Positions 1 to 13,584 of a DNA stretch of 64,000 nt are shown here, piece by piece. Numbering within the stretch: position 1 is the first letter of the stretch; every line of letters starts with the position of its first letter. The DNA comes from Agrocybe praecox (Eukaryota > Basidiomycota > Agaricomycetes > Agaricales > Agrocybaceae): assembly GCA_964017145.1 (NCBI GenBank), contig OZ024846.1, positions 3,100,001-3,164,000 of the forward strand. The letters run 5' to 3'. Made by a program: the position numbers and the translations under genes. The notes under the pieces were generated by a model that was given only the letters and a program-made list of their open reading frames with translations, did no database searches and was not told where the DNA came from.

Positions 1-1141
1 GTGACCAAACCGGTCAATGAAGTAATAATGACGTATGAATCTGCAGTACGGAGATTTATCCACTAGAGCCTGGTCCTTTTCTTACTCGATTGCAAGAAAG
101 CGGTTTCAGTATTCGTCGTGACTTGGATCGCTTTTGGTCCTTTCGCATAATTTAGACAACCGATGAGCAGTCGAGGATATTGCGTTCTCGATGTCCGTTT
201 CTGAACATATAGGTTAGCTTATTTATATAATATCATGAGGTACCAGTGAAGTCGAAGGTATATCGGCACTATTACGGATTCAAGTGGTCCACGGCGGCGG
301 ACAATTATGGTGAAGATCCGACACAATTAAAAAAACTCCACGGAGTCGACATAGGCTAAAGTTAAAGATGTGAAGCGCCAGAAAGTTTTCTGCTTTGAAT
401 TAACGTTTTCTCTCACAAAGGTTTGACTCGCCTTCCATCCAGCAATATGGTACCCAATACCTCACGTAGGAATGTCGTCGGATTCTCGCTCTTGAGGCGG
501 AAAATTTTGGGGAAAATGGGAGTAAAAGTCTCTTAACCGACAGAAATATACAGCATACCTTTTGTATTCTGGAGACATAAAAAAATTCCCGAGTCCCGTT
601 CCCTAAAATAATTATTTTTAGATCATCAGTCATCTAATTTTATCATTCTCGTTACAAATGTGGTCTCATGTTTTATCTTATCTTATCTTTATGGATTCGC
701 ACGACCTTTCTTGTTCTAAATTGTACTATTGTTCTCTATGCGGCTAGTATCTATGCTACTGAAACAATACTTATGCATTCCTCCCAGAGACCTTACGTCG
801 CATTAACGACAAAACTATTGTCTGTGTATGTCCTACGCCTCAACACCCGACAACCACACAGCTCCGCCTGTCATGATCACAAAAGCTAGCTTTATACTAA
901 TGTCAAAACATGGGCATTTGCCTGGCGATGATCCATGGTAACCTAAATTTACCCACAGTGCGATGGCCACAAGCATGTCTTTGTTCTATGCAACCACTAA
1001 AGCTATATAAGCTCTGACAAGCTCGTCATGGACCACTGTTAGATACCACAACCACCAATTGCTCGACGTAGGTCCCAAATCATTAGGCTCTTTCCATTAG
1101 CCAAGCTAAGTCCCTTCGTCAGCTAATACAGTACACATAAT
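1..1141. other. Intergenic, no supported gene
   Basis: Only short unconvincing open frames on both strands; none has family motifs or splice-linked neighbours. The last 140 bases are the upstream region of the gene starting at 1142. Confidence 0.6.
1004..1010 (+). promoter_or_regulatory. Possible TATA box for the 1142 gene
   Basis: The sequence TATATAA stands 132 bases upstream of the ATG at 1142. The distance fits a TATA box with a 5' UTR of about 100 bases. This is a motif match only. Confidence 0.35.
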
Positions 1142-2122
1142 ATGACTACTACTACAACCACCTCGGCATACCTTTCCCCTTTCCTCTCAATGAGCCAGGC
1201 TTGTCGCAGTATCTGGAATAAGCGCACGAGAATGGAGGACTCTTCAGCAGTAACGGTGACTATTCTCAAGGGGTCGACCGGAACCATCGAAGAAGATATT
1301 AAGCTAGCTGGCCTATCACTAGATCCAGTCTCTCCGCCGTCAGAGAGTCCACCATTTCTACGAAGGTTACTTCATGGACGTCGAACCCCGAGCAAGACAG
1401 TGACCGGGCTAGATCCTGAGCTGGAACGTGGGTACAAAGCGATGTTATTGTTGGAGGGAAAGTACGGGTTGAAGTTCAGTATTCCGCGGAGAGTACGTCG
1501 CAAGTTGGCACCTTTCGTTCAGAAAGAGCTTGCTGCCGATATAGAATGGTCAACTGTGGAGGCAGCGTATTGGCTAGCTGCTAGCCAGGATAAAGCAAAA
1601 GCTCCAGGAATTTCGATGATCAACTCCATTCCGCAAGTTAACGCAGGGCCAGAGACACATTTTTTCTCATATACTCCGTCTCTCTCCCTACCTACCTCCA
1701 CGGAACAAGCTGTAATTGCGAACGGGCCTCCTGGCAAGTCCATGGAGATCACGACAACCGAACAATCGCAAGAACTGAAACAAGACCACCAACCACCCCA
1801 AGTAAAATCGAAATCGACTTACGTTTACGCTCTGCCCAACATCAAGACTCGAAGACTGATCTCCTTATTTTTATCGACGAGAGTGAAGACGGACTTGCCG
1901 TGGAGTAGGAGCCATATCATTTATCCCCACCGCGATGCGTACGAATTACCTCCGGGAATGAAGGGCTCGAAAACTTCTATCACATCAAGTTTGCGGGTTT
2001 GGAAAGCAAACCGCGACCGAAGACGACATGCATGCCAGAAATTCGGATTCACTATAACGAGGTTCCTGACTATGCCTGCGCTAAAGGCTATCCCAGAGGT
2101 TGATGAAGTTTGCGTCGCTTGA
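1142..2122 (+). CDS. Hypothetical protein, intronless, 326 aa
   Basis: A single open frame of 326 codons without introns, starting with a Thr-rich run (MTTTTTTSAY). I do not recognise the family. The centre (about residues 85-150) is the most protein-like part: charged and aliphatic, with a helical stretch containing LERGYKAMLLLEGKYGLKF and a basic RRVRRKL patch, then a Trp/Ala-rich helix. The C-terminal third is basic and Arg-rich. There is no signal peptide and no clear membrane segment. Overlapping open frames on the opposite strand are shorter and look like shadows. A TATA-like motif lies upstream at 1004. It may be a lineage-specific orphan; the length and sustained codon structure support a real gene. 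Confidence 0.6.
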   Translation: MTTTTTTSAYLSPFLSMSQACRSIWNKRTRMEDSSAVTVTILKGSTGTIEEDIKLAGLSLDPVSPPSESPPFLRRLLHGRRTPSKTVTGLDPELERGYKAMLLLEGKYGLKFSIPRRVRRKLAPFVQKELAADIEWSTVEAAYWLAASQDKAKAPGISMINSIPQVNAGPETHFFSYTPSLSLPTSTEQAVIANGPPGKSMEITTTEQSQELKQDHQPPQVKSKSTYVYALPNIKTRRLISLFLSTRVKTDLPWSRSHIIYPHRDAYELPPGMKGSKTSITSSLRVWKANRDRRRHACQKFGFTITRFLTMPALKAIPEVDEVCVA

Positions 2123-4489
2123 CTGAATTGGAACGAGAACTTGTGGCAGGAGACTTGGAAGTGCCTGGGGGCACTGATATGCATATTTTTATTATCCATT
2201 TGTAACTTTATCATCTGTACTTGTATTTAGTAATTAATGTCTTTATTTTATCTGAAATTCGTCGCAGATGATCTATAAATAGAGGTAGGGAGGCGCCATA
2301 CACATCTGGTTATCTGTTATTATAATCCCAAAAGCTTGCGGTTGAGAATAACTAGGAATTTCCGTTCAAACAAGCTGCGGCGCTCTAGGTCTAGCTCGGC
2401 TTTTTGGGTAACATGAACGATATGGAGATACGGTTGTTTTGCACCCCACTTTTGTCGGATGGCTTGCAAGCTCACGCAAGGCTTTTACTAGGACTCCGAG
2501 GTCTGATTTTTTCGTTATTGTGACTACTCGATCGACAATCTCTTAATGCTTGGCCAAATCTGTCGCTGAACTGATACGAACCAGACTAGTAAGACTCGGT
2601 TTGGACCATAAGCGTAAGGATTTATAGGAACATTCTGGATCTGACATGCCAGTTCGAAATGAATTCTCCCCATAGTGATTCCGTATACGTCCAGCGCACA
2701 TACGCCCGATACTAGTGTAGGTCCGGATGATCCTAGCATCTCGAACAGTTACTCTGAGCTACACGTGCCATAGGCAGAAAATGTAAACTGTACTTAGACA
2801 CATATTATGTAGTGAGGCCCTGTCAAACGGTCAGCTGGGGAAACTGGAGCAACAAATGTCAAAATGATTAGGTCGATCATTATAACGTATCATCGGGCAA
2901 ATAAACCCACCGATATTTTTCAGTGAGTAGTGGACGCGTCGATAACTAATCACCGAGAAGATCGCTTACAAGTTACACCCGCGAACACGCGTGTGGTGCT
3001 CCCACAACGCTCGCGGCCTCATTCGAGATAGTTTGACATCTCGGTAAGTTGGTTGTTTTACCGGGATACTAATATTTCTGTGTGCACGTATCGCGGGTGC
3101 ATTGAAAGGGACGTTGCGGAGTCAGGGTCCGGCGCCTCGCTAGTATAAAGAGACGAATTCGGCCGTGGTATAGATATAAATAGATGTCAGTGGAATTTAG
3201 TACTGGCTCTCTGATGAAGTTTCCGAAGGCAATGGAAGTAAAATAAATCGAGGGTCAGATTTTTCATATTGATTTTATTTCTCCATACTAACCTAGCTCG
3301 ATCGAAATTAACACAGGGTTTATACCTAGTAATGATAGCGATAGTTTCTCGGTGTGTAGAAATTATACCGCGCGTCTATTCACCGGACACACTATAACTG
3401 ACTTGTATGTATGAGACACACCTTCCGGCCCGCCGTTCGTGTTTAATAATTTTGCTTCACAATAGTAACTAAATTCCGCGTGTGGCCGACGAGGAGATTG
3501 TGGCATTCGGTTAGACCGCAAACCTTACCTGGTAATGCAAACGCAGTGACCAGCTGAAAGTCTAATGGACGAATTATAAATGCGACATGTGTTTGTAGAG
3601 GCTCTGCCCTGCCTATGCGGCGCTAACTCCGAAATGCTAACGTGTATGTAGCACCTATGGAATACCACAGATCCGCCGTCTTATCAGAGACCGCCGTTTA
3701 AGCGCTCACACGGGTCGGATCCCAGTAGTTGCTTAGTCTCTCCTAGACGGACCACGATATATGTGACAAGATCACGAGTATTATGCCGCCTGACACTTTA
3801 TATCAAAGCATGGGTATGTAGAGTCACCCCAGAGATTTGATTGAGTCTTGTGGTTAGATTCCTGCCGCGTATTAGGTGTGCAGTAATTGAAGGGGGCTCT
3901 TTGACAAGATCATCACTTCGTCCAAGGAACCGCCGACTGCAAGCTGATTGTCTTTCATATATCGATATCCGCAAACTAAATGAAAATTTGACTTTGGCGC
4001 ACGTTGGTAATGTTTTCTTTTACTGTACGAGCTCAACAGGTTACCTCTGCTCCAACTTTTACGATAACACAGATTGCAATTTTGCGAGCTTTGACTGCAT
4101 AAAACTAAAAACGTTCATTTTCTGGAGAAGATGTCGAACATTTTTGGACTTTCTAGCTTTCTTCTGATCACGCTGTGACGAAGAGTCGAGCACCAACGTT
4201 CGAGGGATCGTAAAGAGGGTATCGTGCTTCCAGGCTGCTTCGTGGGCGTCGAGTCCAAATTAGGCAATCAGCCAAGCGATTCTCCTGGGAACACCTTTGT
4301 ACCGAACATTTTCGGGACCTCATACAACGTCTGCCTATCGTTTTTCCTGGGGCTTACGTTTGACGCAGTATATGGCTATAAGACCTTGAACACATCAACA
4401 ACGCAACTGTGGAGTCTATTCCTCTTCGTACTTTATCTCGTCGAGCCCCGAGCGATACCCCCCGAAACATCAGTCTTCAGCCGTTAATC
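2123..4489. other. Intergenic, no supported gene
   Basis: About 2.4 kb without a recognisable gene. The longest frame (3841-4167 plus) is 108 codons, has no family resemblance and no splice partner. The last few hundred bases should hold the promoter of the phosphate transporter at 4490. Confidence 0.55.
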
Positions 4490-7400
4490 ATGAAGTTCAG
4501 GTGCGTTTGTGCCATTATATGGGTTTAAAAAGGGCTTTAATTCATTATATTTTAGCTCTTCTCTCAAGTTCAATGCAGTCTCTGACTGGTGGGACGAATA
4601 CATTGCGTACGTTGGTTGCTGAGTGTGCATGTGTCATGGGGCCTAACCGTTGGCATCAAGGTATGATTCTCTGAAGAAGTACATCTACCAGCTGGAAAAG
4701 CAGCAGTTCGGCCGCGACCTCTCTCAATCTCGAGATATTGAGGCACATGAATCAAGTTCTTTGCTGCATGGCAACGAATCCACCAATACGGACGCTTTGT
4801 TCATCCCACTGCTCGACCGAGAACTCCAGAAGATAATCATATTTTATGAACAGCAAGAGAAGGATCTGATGGACGATTTGGAAGAGTTAGAAAAGGATGT
4901 ACTGTTGCAGGACGAAATAGGCTTACAAGGAGGAGAACACTACGAGGACTATGAAGACGACGAACATGACGACGACGACAGCATATCAGCTTCGCGTAGC
5001 CCCGAGCGCCTCAGGCGGTCAATGTCGCGACAGCGCAAGTCGTCCACGGCTAGCCGAATGCAAAGGCCTATGGGTATGTGTATCGATAATATCTTTCAGA
5101 AACATCGACTGATACGTCGTCCTAGGAGTAGCAGGCAGCTCGACAGATTCTCCGCTGGCTCAACGACGACAAAGTTTGTCATCGGTCGAAGATGCTATGG
5201 AGGAAAGTTATTCGTCTTTGCATCCTCCTAGAGGTGCTCGCGGAGCTCTAGGAAAATTGAGCAACAAGTTACACAGCCTAAGGGACAGTTTTGTCTCCTC
5301 CGCTGGGTCTGGAGGAGACCAAACGATTTGGGATGCACGAACAGACTACGCGTACGACACGCGCCTGTTGTTCAAACGCCGCATCACCAATCTCTATATT
5401 TCCTTCACCAACCTCAAGTCGTATGTCGAGATCAACTATTCAGGCTTCAGGAAAATCATCAAGAAGTATGTGTGCATCTGTCCATATTTTACGTTGTCAA
5501 AAACTAACTCATCTTATTACAAGGTACGATAAAGTTACATACTCAGAGTTGAAAGAACGTTATCTTCACAGCACGGTGGAAGTTTCGACTCCGTTCACTC
5601 AAGCCTCTAAGGACAGGATCACCGACTCAATTAACCGCCTCGTCGACCTCTATACCAAATGTGTGGCTCGCGGCGACAAAGTAGTTGCTCGTCAACAGTT
5701 GCGTCTGCACCAACGCGAGAACATAGCATGGGAGCGCGATACTGTCTGGAGACAGATGATTGGAAGAGAGAGAAGAGGAGAAGGTTCCGGTGACGACGTT
5801 GCTGGTGCAACGTTAATTCATGCATCAGAGACCACCCTTGTGGATATACCCACCCCAGTTGGGATGTTCAAGATTACGAAGCGGAAAATATCTAAAGTTG
5901 TCGCACTTGCTGTGCTTATATTATTACTGAACATTCGAGTCGTCGAAGGACGAGAAGCTAATCGCTGCTTTGCTATTTTGTGCTTCTGCACCGTGCTCTG
6001 GGCCACAGAGGTATGGTTTTTATTTTTATGTTTTACAAACCAATGCTAACTATCCTTATGCAGGCCATTCCCCTATTTGTTACCTCGATGTTTGTTCCTC
6101 TTTTGCTTGTTGTCTTACGCGTCATACGCGACGTTGAGGGTGTCCCATTACCACCACCGGAAGCCACTAAGTAACCCAAATCCTTTCAAATCCTGCTTTT
6201 CATTGACTAACGACACGTCTTTCTGTTTAGATATGTTTTCTCGATCATGTTTTCACCAACTATCATGCTACTCATCGGAGGTTTCACCATATCCTCGGCT
6301 CTCAGCAAGACTAATATTGACCGTCTCCTAATCACGCGTATCCTAAGTTTGGCTGGTACTCGTCCGAGTACCGTCTTGCTCACTTTCATGGGAGTATCGT
6401 GCTTTGCCAGCATGTGGATAAGGTGCGTCTCACTCCCTTCCTGTGTCTTTTTGCGGCATGTTTTTGGCATGCAGAAAATCTTCGGGGAAGTTTGGGCTGA
6501 ACGTCGTGTTTTCTTTAATTTTTCACAGCAATGTCGCGGCGCCCACCCTATGCTTCACTCTCATACGTGTAAGTAAATGTCTTCCTATTGTCTCGCTGGT
6601 CCTCGATGGACATTCTCCCCTCTCACACAGGTTTACGTGCATCCATCGCTGATAATGCTGTTTCTAGCCCATTTTACGAACTCTTCCCCCTAAGTCGGCT
6701 TTCGGACCGTGCCTCATCGTAAGTCGATGTCGAGAATGAATTCTTATGTCTTCATAATTTTCTGTCAAAGTCCTTTTATTCTAACTTATGTTTTTGTTTT
6801 GACAGTTGGCAATCGCACTGGCGGCGAACATTGGAGGACAAAGCTCCCCTATCTCGTCACCCCAAAACTTGATTGCGCTCAATGCCATGGATCCTCAACT
6901 TGATTGGGGATCCTGGTTCGCCGTGGCTTTGCCTGTCTCAGCTATTTCAATCCTCTTGATTTGGATGCTGCTTCTCGTTTCATACCAACCTGCACGGTCG
7001 CCTGACGGGGACGGTTACATCGAGATTAAGCCCATTCGGCCAACCAAGGAGCCGTTTACCCTCAAGCAATATTGGGTTACGTTCGTGTGCCTTTTCACCA
7101 TTGCCTTGTGGTGCGTCGCTCACAAGATCGAGGGCCTCATCGGTGATATGGGTGTCATCGCTATTATTCCGGTCGTCGCGTTTTTCTCAACGAATGTGCT
7201 GAAAAAGGTATGTTTTTGCTTGACATGACCCCCCTTCCTCCTCCCCTCGTGATCAACTTGGTTCATTCCTTTTTACTTCGTGTGGCTCATCTCGGTTCTC
7301 AATTAGGACGATTTCGATAACTTCATGTGGACCATTGTGTTTTTGGCTATGGGTGGAATCGCATTAGGCAAAGGGGTGATGTCGAGCGGCCTTCTCGACG

Positions 7401-8130
7401 TTATGGATGTCATCATTCGGGACCTTGTCCAGGGTTTCTCGCTATATGCCGTCGTGCTGATATTATCGCCCATTGTATTGGTCAGTTTACACCGCGCTCC
7501 AATCTCCTCTTTTTCATTACATTACGGCGGCTGACATGGGTCCTTGGAACCTCAATTCTTCTTTACTTTTATTCCAGATCATTTCTACGTTCATCAGTCA
7601 CACGATAGCCAGCGTTCTTTTGGTGCCCATTGCTAAAACTGTCGGTCAAAATTTACCAGGAGATCGTAGCAATCTTCTCATCTTCATCACTGGTCTCATC
7701 TGCTCTACGGGCATGGGTATGCCCGTGTCTGGGTTCCCCAATCAGACTGCGTCAGTATACATTTCCTCTGGTGTTCTAGATTCGTACCCTTGCCTGCACC
7801 TGCTGACGTTTATATTATGCTTTATTTGTTGTTTCGGTAAACAGAGCAACTCAAGAGGACGAATTAGGCGAGCTGTATCTAACCAATATGGACTTCCTCA
7901 AGAACGGGGTACCGGCGAGCATCATCGCGACGTTGGTAAGTAGGGCAATATCATTTTTTTAGACATCCGTGTTCATTTCTTTTCTTGGTCTCCCAAGGTC
8001 GTTTCCACGGTCGGCTTTGTACTAATGAAAGTTATTGGGTGGGTCATTTCCTTCCTTCTACTGTTACTCGCCCCGGGACAAAATAGAGGCTCATCGTTGA
8101 CTTTTTTTCTTTCTATTTTCTAGACTTTGA
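4490..8130 (+). CDS. SPX-domain low-affinity phosphate transporter (Pho91/Pho87 type)
   Basis: Sodium- or proton-coupled phosphate transporter with an inositol-pyrophosphate-sensing SPX domain. In yeast the relatives are vacuolar Pho91 and plasma-membrane Pho87/Pho90. The start is a tiny first exon (4490-4500, encoding MKFS), spliced at 4556 to SLKFNAVSDWWDEYIA and at 4661 to YDSLKKYIYQLEK, the classical SPX beginning. The third SPX block reads GFRKIIKK then, after an intron, YDKVT. The C-terminal half is an SLC13/CitMHS-like permease with many hydrophobic segments from about 5870 onward, including AANIGGQSSPISSPQN, FLAMGGIALGKGV and the conserved STGMGMPVSGFPNQ. The last intron ends at 8123 and the protein ends KVIGL (stop 8128-8130). 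There are about a dozen short introns. An acidic stretch (EDYEDDEHDDDD) interrupts the SPX domain, as is common in fungal members. The vacuolar versus plasma-membrane assignment is inference. Confidence 0.9.
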
Positions 8131-10972
8131 ATTGTTAGCTACTCATCTATCATTGATTCAAATTGGGGGGAAATCATGTTATGGCGTTTCGATAGTAATA
8201 TCACTAGTAATATGCATCTGATTGAGTCGCTGTTTGTTCTATGTGCCCATTCCTGCTCATGGGATTTTCAGACCGCTCGTCTTGGAACAGTCGATCGTTG
8301 TATAGCCTTAACGGCAGCCGTTCTGATTCAATTTATATACGTACGTATACATAATCCATCGCCACGAACACACATACACACACACCTATTACTTACACAC
8401 GGTAACGCTGCTGGGCCCGGTACACTGGACAGATACGTCAGTCAGTCAGGTCGACGGTTTCTTTTTCACAAAAACAAAAAGTCCACGATACTTCGCACCC
8501 GGTACCGGTCCGCTTATTGTTTGTTTTTTTCACAGAAAAAAAGGAAGGAAAGACAGAACGTGTCTTTGTTGAATCTTGATGGCACAGCCTGGCCTAAGTA
8601 TGCACTATGAGGTCTGCTAGACCAGATAGCGTCCGACTCTCTTTGTCATTCAAAATTTTGGTCCTACGTTTTCGTACGTGTGAGCTATTTCACGAAACGG
8701 ATTTTTGAATTTGAGGGGTCTTGAGGCGTTGTGTTGACTGGCTCTTTCACGCGATCTTCACGGCGGCAAATCCTTACGGTTTGAGTTTGATACTTGATAC
8801 CATACATACTTACTTACTTTGTATACTATGTACTTAGTGTACTTAGTGTCCACTGTCGGGTCGGAGGAGTCGTCGTAATGTGTCGGGGTGGTGGATGAAT
8901 GAGGATAGTACGTATATTTGTGGGGTCGATCGATGTAGGACCGACAACACAGGGAGGCTTTTTCAAAATTCAATTGGTTGGGTTTGTATGTACACGTACT
9001 TTCGTATAGAATATACTTATATCTGCTTTTATGCCTGGTATGTATGTATGTATGTATCGTACGTACGTATGTAGGAACGAATCGACGACGACGGCTAGAT
9101 CATCAATCGACTCGGAGTCCATCCACTTGTGGTCAGATGAAGGTCGTTGGTCGGCTGGTTAGCTAAAGGTTTCTTTCTTTCTTTCGCATCCTTTCGCATC
9201 GCATCGCACTTCCGGCCGGCGGCGCATATTTTAGTAAGTACTCGTAATCGCACTCGTAATAGAGCCAACGGAGAAACATGCATGTACTAAACCCAACCCA
9301 TGACTCCAGGCCTTGCAGCACGAATCACGAATTATGATTTGTGTGCCGTACGTACGTGTTTTTCAAGGTCTATCTATGATTCTATAAATGTGTGCCCGGC
9401 AGGGAGGGAGGGAGGGAAAATAAAGGAAAAATAAGAAAGACATATAAAAATAAAAAATACACATGAAATCTCTCGGAACCGAAAGGCCAGTGGATAATTG
9501 ATTCTTCCCCCCCTGGCCAGCCACCCACTCCCACTCAGGTGCTCGCTTGTTTCGAACAAACATGAGGATTGCCCCGAGTCCTAATAAAGATTAATTTTCA
9601 CCCCTCCCCATGATGTACCCTTCCCCAGCTCTTCCCACAGATAAATATACCCCGCAAGAAAGAGATTAAAGAGGGAGAGAAAAAAGAGAGAGTGGAGTAT
9701 GTCATATGTATTAATAGGTATAATTTTAATCGTGGAGAGTCGTTCACAGACCGCGAACGAAAAAATTGAAATAGTATCATATCATTTCCATATCATATCA
9801 TATCGCCGATTAGACTTTGGACAGCTTACCCCTGATAAATTGTTATCCCGGTTTTTCCTCTTTTAGGGATGTTCCTATAATATAACCTATGTCAGTCAAT
9901 CAGTTCAGTCAGTCAGTCAATGTCAAGCTTTACCGGTACTATGTATTGGTACTTGCCATTGAATATTTGAATATTGACTTAAATACCATGCCGCGATGCG
10001 TATAAGGCGCTTCCACTTCCACGAAGTCAAGGGGAACCGGGAACCCGAGGAAGGAACTATACTATAGTCTGCAGGCTTCGACTTCGCCTTCTTCTACGGC
10101 TACCTCGTGACATCGCGTTCGTGTCTAAAGATCTAACCCCCCCAAGTCCTCGTTCATTCGACCTTTTTTTATGGCGCACGCGGTTGGACTGGATCTAACT
10201 TGTCTTTTCTTCTTTTCATGAGCTCATCACTCACCTTTCGCTTTAATTCCGCGCTGAACGTTCTTTAATTGTATGCTATGTCTTGCCGTCTCGTCTGTCT
10301 ATCTATCTAGGTTTTTAACTCTTCCCTCGACCCCAGCCAGCCGCTCTATAATCAAATTTTCAATTTCAACTTCAACACGGTGAATATGTTTTTATTTAAA
10401 ATGTTTAAAATTGATGTTCAAACATACTAGTACGGACACAAAATCAGAAAAACGAAGAAAACGAAGAAAACCGAAACGAATGGTATAATAATAAGGATAA
10501 AGAAAATAGACGATGTACATAGTCAGCGATCTAAATCTTACAGTGTGCGCAATGCCGTGTGTGATGCTAGTATCATGCCATGGTTTGTGACGCTATCATG
10601 GTGAAGAGGTGAAAGTGAAAAGGGTGCAAAAGGGTATTTACTATTTACAATATTAGCAAGAGTGGGAATGAAAAAAAGAGAAACAGGATGCGATGCGAGG
10701 ATAGTAGGTAAGTACTTTGTCGTATAATCTACTAATACAAGATATTAGGTATGCGTGAAACAGACAGAGAGAGGGACGGATAAAAGGCATTGGCACTGGT
10801 CAAATTTGGGTAAGTAGAAAAGATAGAAACAGAGATAGGTAATACAACGAATTGAGAGGATCGGAAGGAATGGAATGGACGAAGAAAGGGAGAAAGAAAG
10901 AAAATAATAATATCCAAACGAAAAAGGACAAAGACAAATCGCAAGAAAGAGAAAAAAAAAACAAAAAGAGAA
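8131..10972. other. Long microsatellite-rich intergenic region
   Basis: No gene is supported. The stretch is rich in simple repeats and homopolymer runs: GTAT/GTAC repeats near 9038-9075, AGGG repeats near 9405, CATAT repeats near 9775-9803, CAGT repeats near 9892-9920, and Pu/Py-biased DNA from 10430 to 10970. The last part is probably the 3' UTR and terminator region of the minus-strand APSES gene that stops at 10973. Confidence 0.6.
9038..9075. repeat. GTAT/GTAC microsatellite
   Basis: Five consecutive GTAT units (9038-9057) followed directly by CGTACGTACGTATGTA. It is a simple tetranucleotide repeat in noncoding DNA. Confidence 0.8.
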
Positions 10973-13584
10973 TCACCAAGGCCTATGAGGCTGATGCGAA
11001 TCATCACTCATAACCTCATACGAATCCCTCCTCCGACGCGAGATGAGGTCAAGGTCGAGCGTCGTCGGTTCAGAGTCCATTTTCTCGTCTCCGTCGTCTC
11101 CTCCTACTTTTTCATCACGTCCTCCTCCTTCTTCCCCCTCACCAGCACCACCAGCAGAACGTTTATTCGAGCCTGTCGTACCCCCAAACGAGGAATACGA
11201 CGAATAAGCCGGCGGCTTTTCCCCAATCATGCATCTCTGCGAATGGGAATTCGAATCCGAGAGCGACCGGTACGGCCCATGCCCGTACGTGCGCACCTGG
11301 CGCTCGTCCTCGTTCTCCGAGAGCGAGCCGGGCGTATTGGGGGATGTAGGTGACGGATTGGAGGTGGAGTGGTTCGAGTCGCCGCCTCCTTGTGCTTGCT
11401 CTCGGCCCTGCTCGTGGCGGGGGTGCTGGTGCGAGTGAGAGTACTGGTTATGCTGCGCATAATACGCCGTCGTCTCCTGGCGATGCTGATAATTATGATG
11501 ATGGTGAAAACCACCCGTCGTCGCACCCGACGCCGATCGACTGCGGTGCACAGTCGGCTGATGGTGATGATGCTCCTGGTCTTGGCCTTGATGCGACCGA
11601 GGAGAGTGGGACGAGGCAGAGTAAGGCTGGAATCGCGGTGATGTGTCCAGCGGTGGTTTTCTGTTTGAGAAAATAGAAGGGATTTGTTTTAGGGATCGCT
11701 TTTTTATGCATTTTTTTGGAGAAAAAAAGGAGGGAAGGAAGGAAGGAAGGAGAGGAAGGGAAAGTCGCCTCACGATGATGGATTGGCAGATAACGAATGT
11801 CGTCTTGCCCAACTGACGCCCTCTGGCGCTGATCCTGGTCCTCTCGACCCCGCCCCCGTCCTCGAATAATACCCATACCCATACCCACAATCCTCATCAT
11901 CCATCCTAAGCCTTCTGAGCACGGCCGCCGAGTCCTCTCTTACGTCCTCCATCGCGGATATGGGCGGTAAGGCATACGGCGAGGTCTCGCTCGAGTCGCC
12001 CCCGCTAGGCGCTTGGATAGGCGGGAGTTGGAGCTTGTAGTCGTCCGTGTTGTTGTTGTTGGACGAAGATGAAGACGACTGCTTGGACATGGCCGGCTCG
12101 GAGCTGCGCTCGCGATCGCGGTCGCGCATCCCCAAGCTCAACGAGCGAATGTCGAGCGACAGACCGTCTTTTGGCGAGCGGTAGGACGTGGGTGGGTGGT
12201 GTTGCTGCTGTTGGCTCGCATAGCGCGTACTGTCAAACGACATATGCTGCTGCGACTGCTGTTGGTGCTGTTGATAATGATGCCCCAAATCCCCCAGACT
12301 CGTCCCAGGCGAAATCAAATGCGGATCCGAAGCAGAAGCCGCATTCGTCGTCGTCGTCGTCCGCACATGCACATGGGTCGCATACGGCGAGCCCATCGCA
12401 TACTCCCCCGGTCGGGGGTTCACAGGCCGCAACGTAGGCATCGAGTTGTGTCCTGGCGGCATGGACGACGACGACAGACTGGGAGTGACCACTGTCCACC
12501 CGCCGCCGCTGAGTGGGCCTGCACGCGGGAGCTGCATTACGGAGCTGGCGGTTGAGCGTCGGGCACGCCGCCGTCCTTGACCGGATGGTACGACTTGGCC
12601 ATACCCTGGTTGGTCGGGAGATAAACAGGTGTCGGGAAATGTGGGTCTGTTGAATAGCGTTTTAGTGTTTGTCGCTCGTATTTTATTTATTTTTGAAGAA
12701 AACAAACGCACCCAAAGAGAGGGACGAGGTCATCCCGAATCATCCATGCAACTCTGCAAGAAAGGAGAGAAAAAAACATCAGACATGTCTGTTAGAAACG
12801 ACATGAACGGTTTCTTAACCACCTTCTTGATAATTTCAGCGCGACCTGAGCAAAAAAAGATCAAAGAAACCAAATCTTTTGATGAGCAATGGTAGCGTAA
12901 AACACGTAGGGAATTGAGCTCACCTCATAAGGCATCCATGTACCTTGAATCTTCAAGTACCCACCTCGCACACGACGGATGAGAGGGGCGAGATCAGGCT
13001 GCGAGTCAATCATTTTCACGATATCGGCTAGTAAAAAAAACACACGCGCACGTACGCATCAGCACCGCACACAACACATAACATTGGCCTAGCACATAGC
13101 ACACAACACACAACACACCTTTTGAATTTCCGAGAGCTACGTGCAACAAATAAACGGGTCAACGCTTCTAAACGAGCGAAAAGCATGGTACGAAAAGACG
13201 CACCTTTCCATATCCCTGTCCACAAAATATACCCATCATCAATATCCATCATAATCCACTGTCCATTCAGAGGATACTCGTATACCGGTCTGCACGTGCG
13301 AAGGTGAGGGGGAGGAGGGGGGTGTCAGACAACGAGCCAAGTCTTTGCACGAATTAAAACAAATATACTGACATGTAACCACGAGGATCATTGCTGGTGA
13401 TGTATCGGCCCTTGGTTACATGGTGCGTTGGGCTAGCGTACGGGCGAAAACGGGGGCCAGAACCAGAGGGGGAAGTCTGTGAGCTGTCCTAGATGGTACA
13501 TACGCATTAATTAGATTAATTAGCGCTGGGGTGGGGACAGAGTGGGGGGCGCTTACTACTTACTTGCAACATGGCAGAGGACAT
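10973..13584 (-). CDS. APSES/KilA-N domain transcription factor, 656 aa
   Basis: Nine exons can be joined in frame (starts at 13584, 13488, 13289, 13136, about 12850, about 12756, 12646, 11660; stop 10973), giving 656 residues. After a short lead (MSSAMLQ) comes a complete APSES DNA-binding domain of about residues 35-140: GRYITSNDPRGYIPVYEY, GQWIMMDIDDGYILWTGIWK, ALGNSKADIVKMIDSQPDL, RRVRGGYLKIQGTWMPYE and VAWMIRDDLVPLFGPTFPD. The GYLKIQGTW core is the recognition part typical of the Xbp1-like branch. The remaining 500 residues are low-complexity: Gln/His/Ser/Asn runs, Pro-rich parts, an acidic/Gly stretch near the end and a basic patch (ISRRRRDS). Family members control cell-cycle entry, stress or development in fungi; the targets here are unknown. 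No ankyrin repeats are present, unlike Mbp1/Swi6 members. Confidence 0.88.

Noticed and set aside
9038..9075. Regular short repeats as a possible CRISPR array or telomere-like tract
   Set aside because: Units are 4 bases without spacers and the host is a eukaryote; it is a plain microsatellite.
11229..11676. Several long plus-strand frames opposite the APSES gene, Arg- or Ser-rich
   Set aside because: They arise from codon bias of the low-complexity tail on the other strand; none resembles a protein family.
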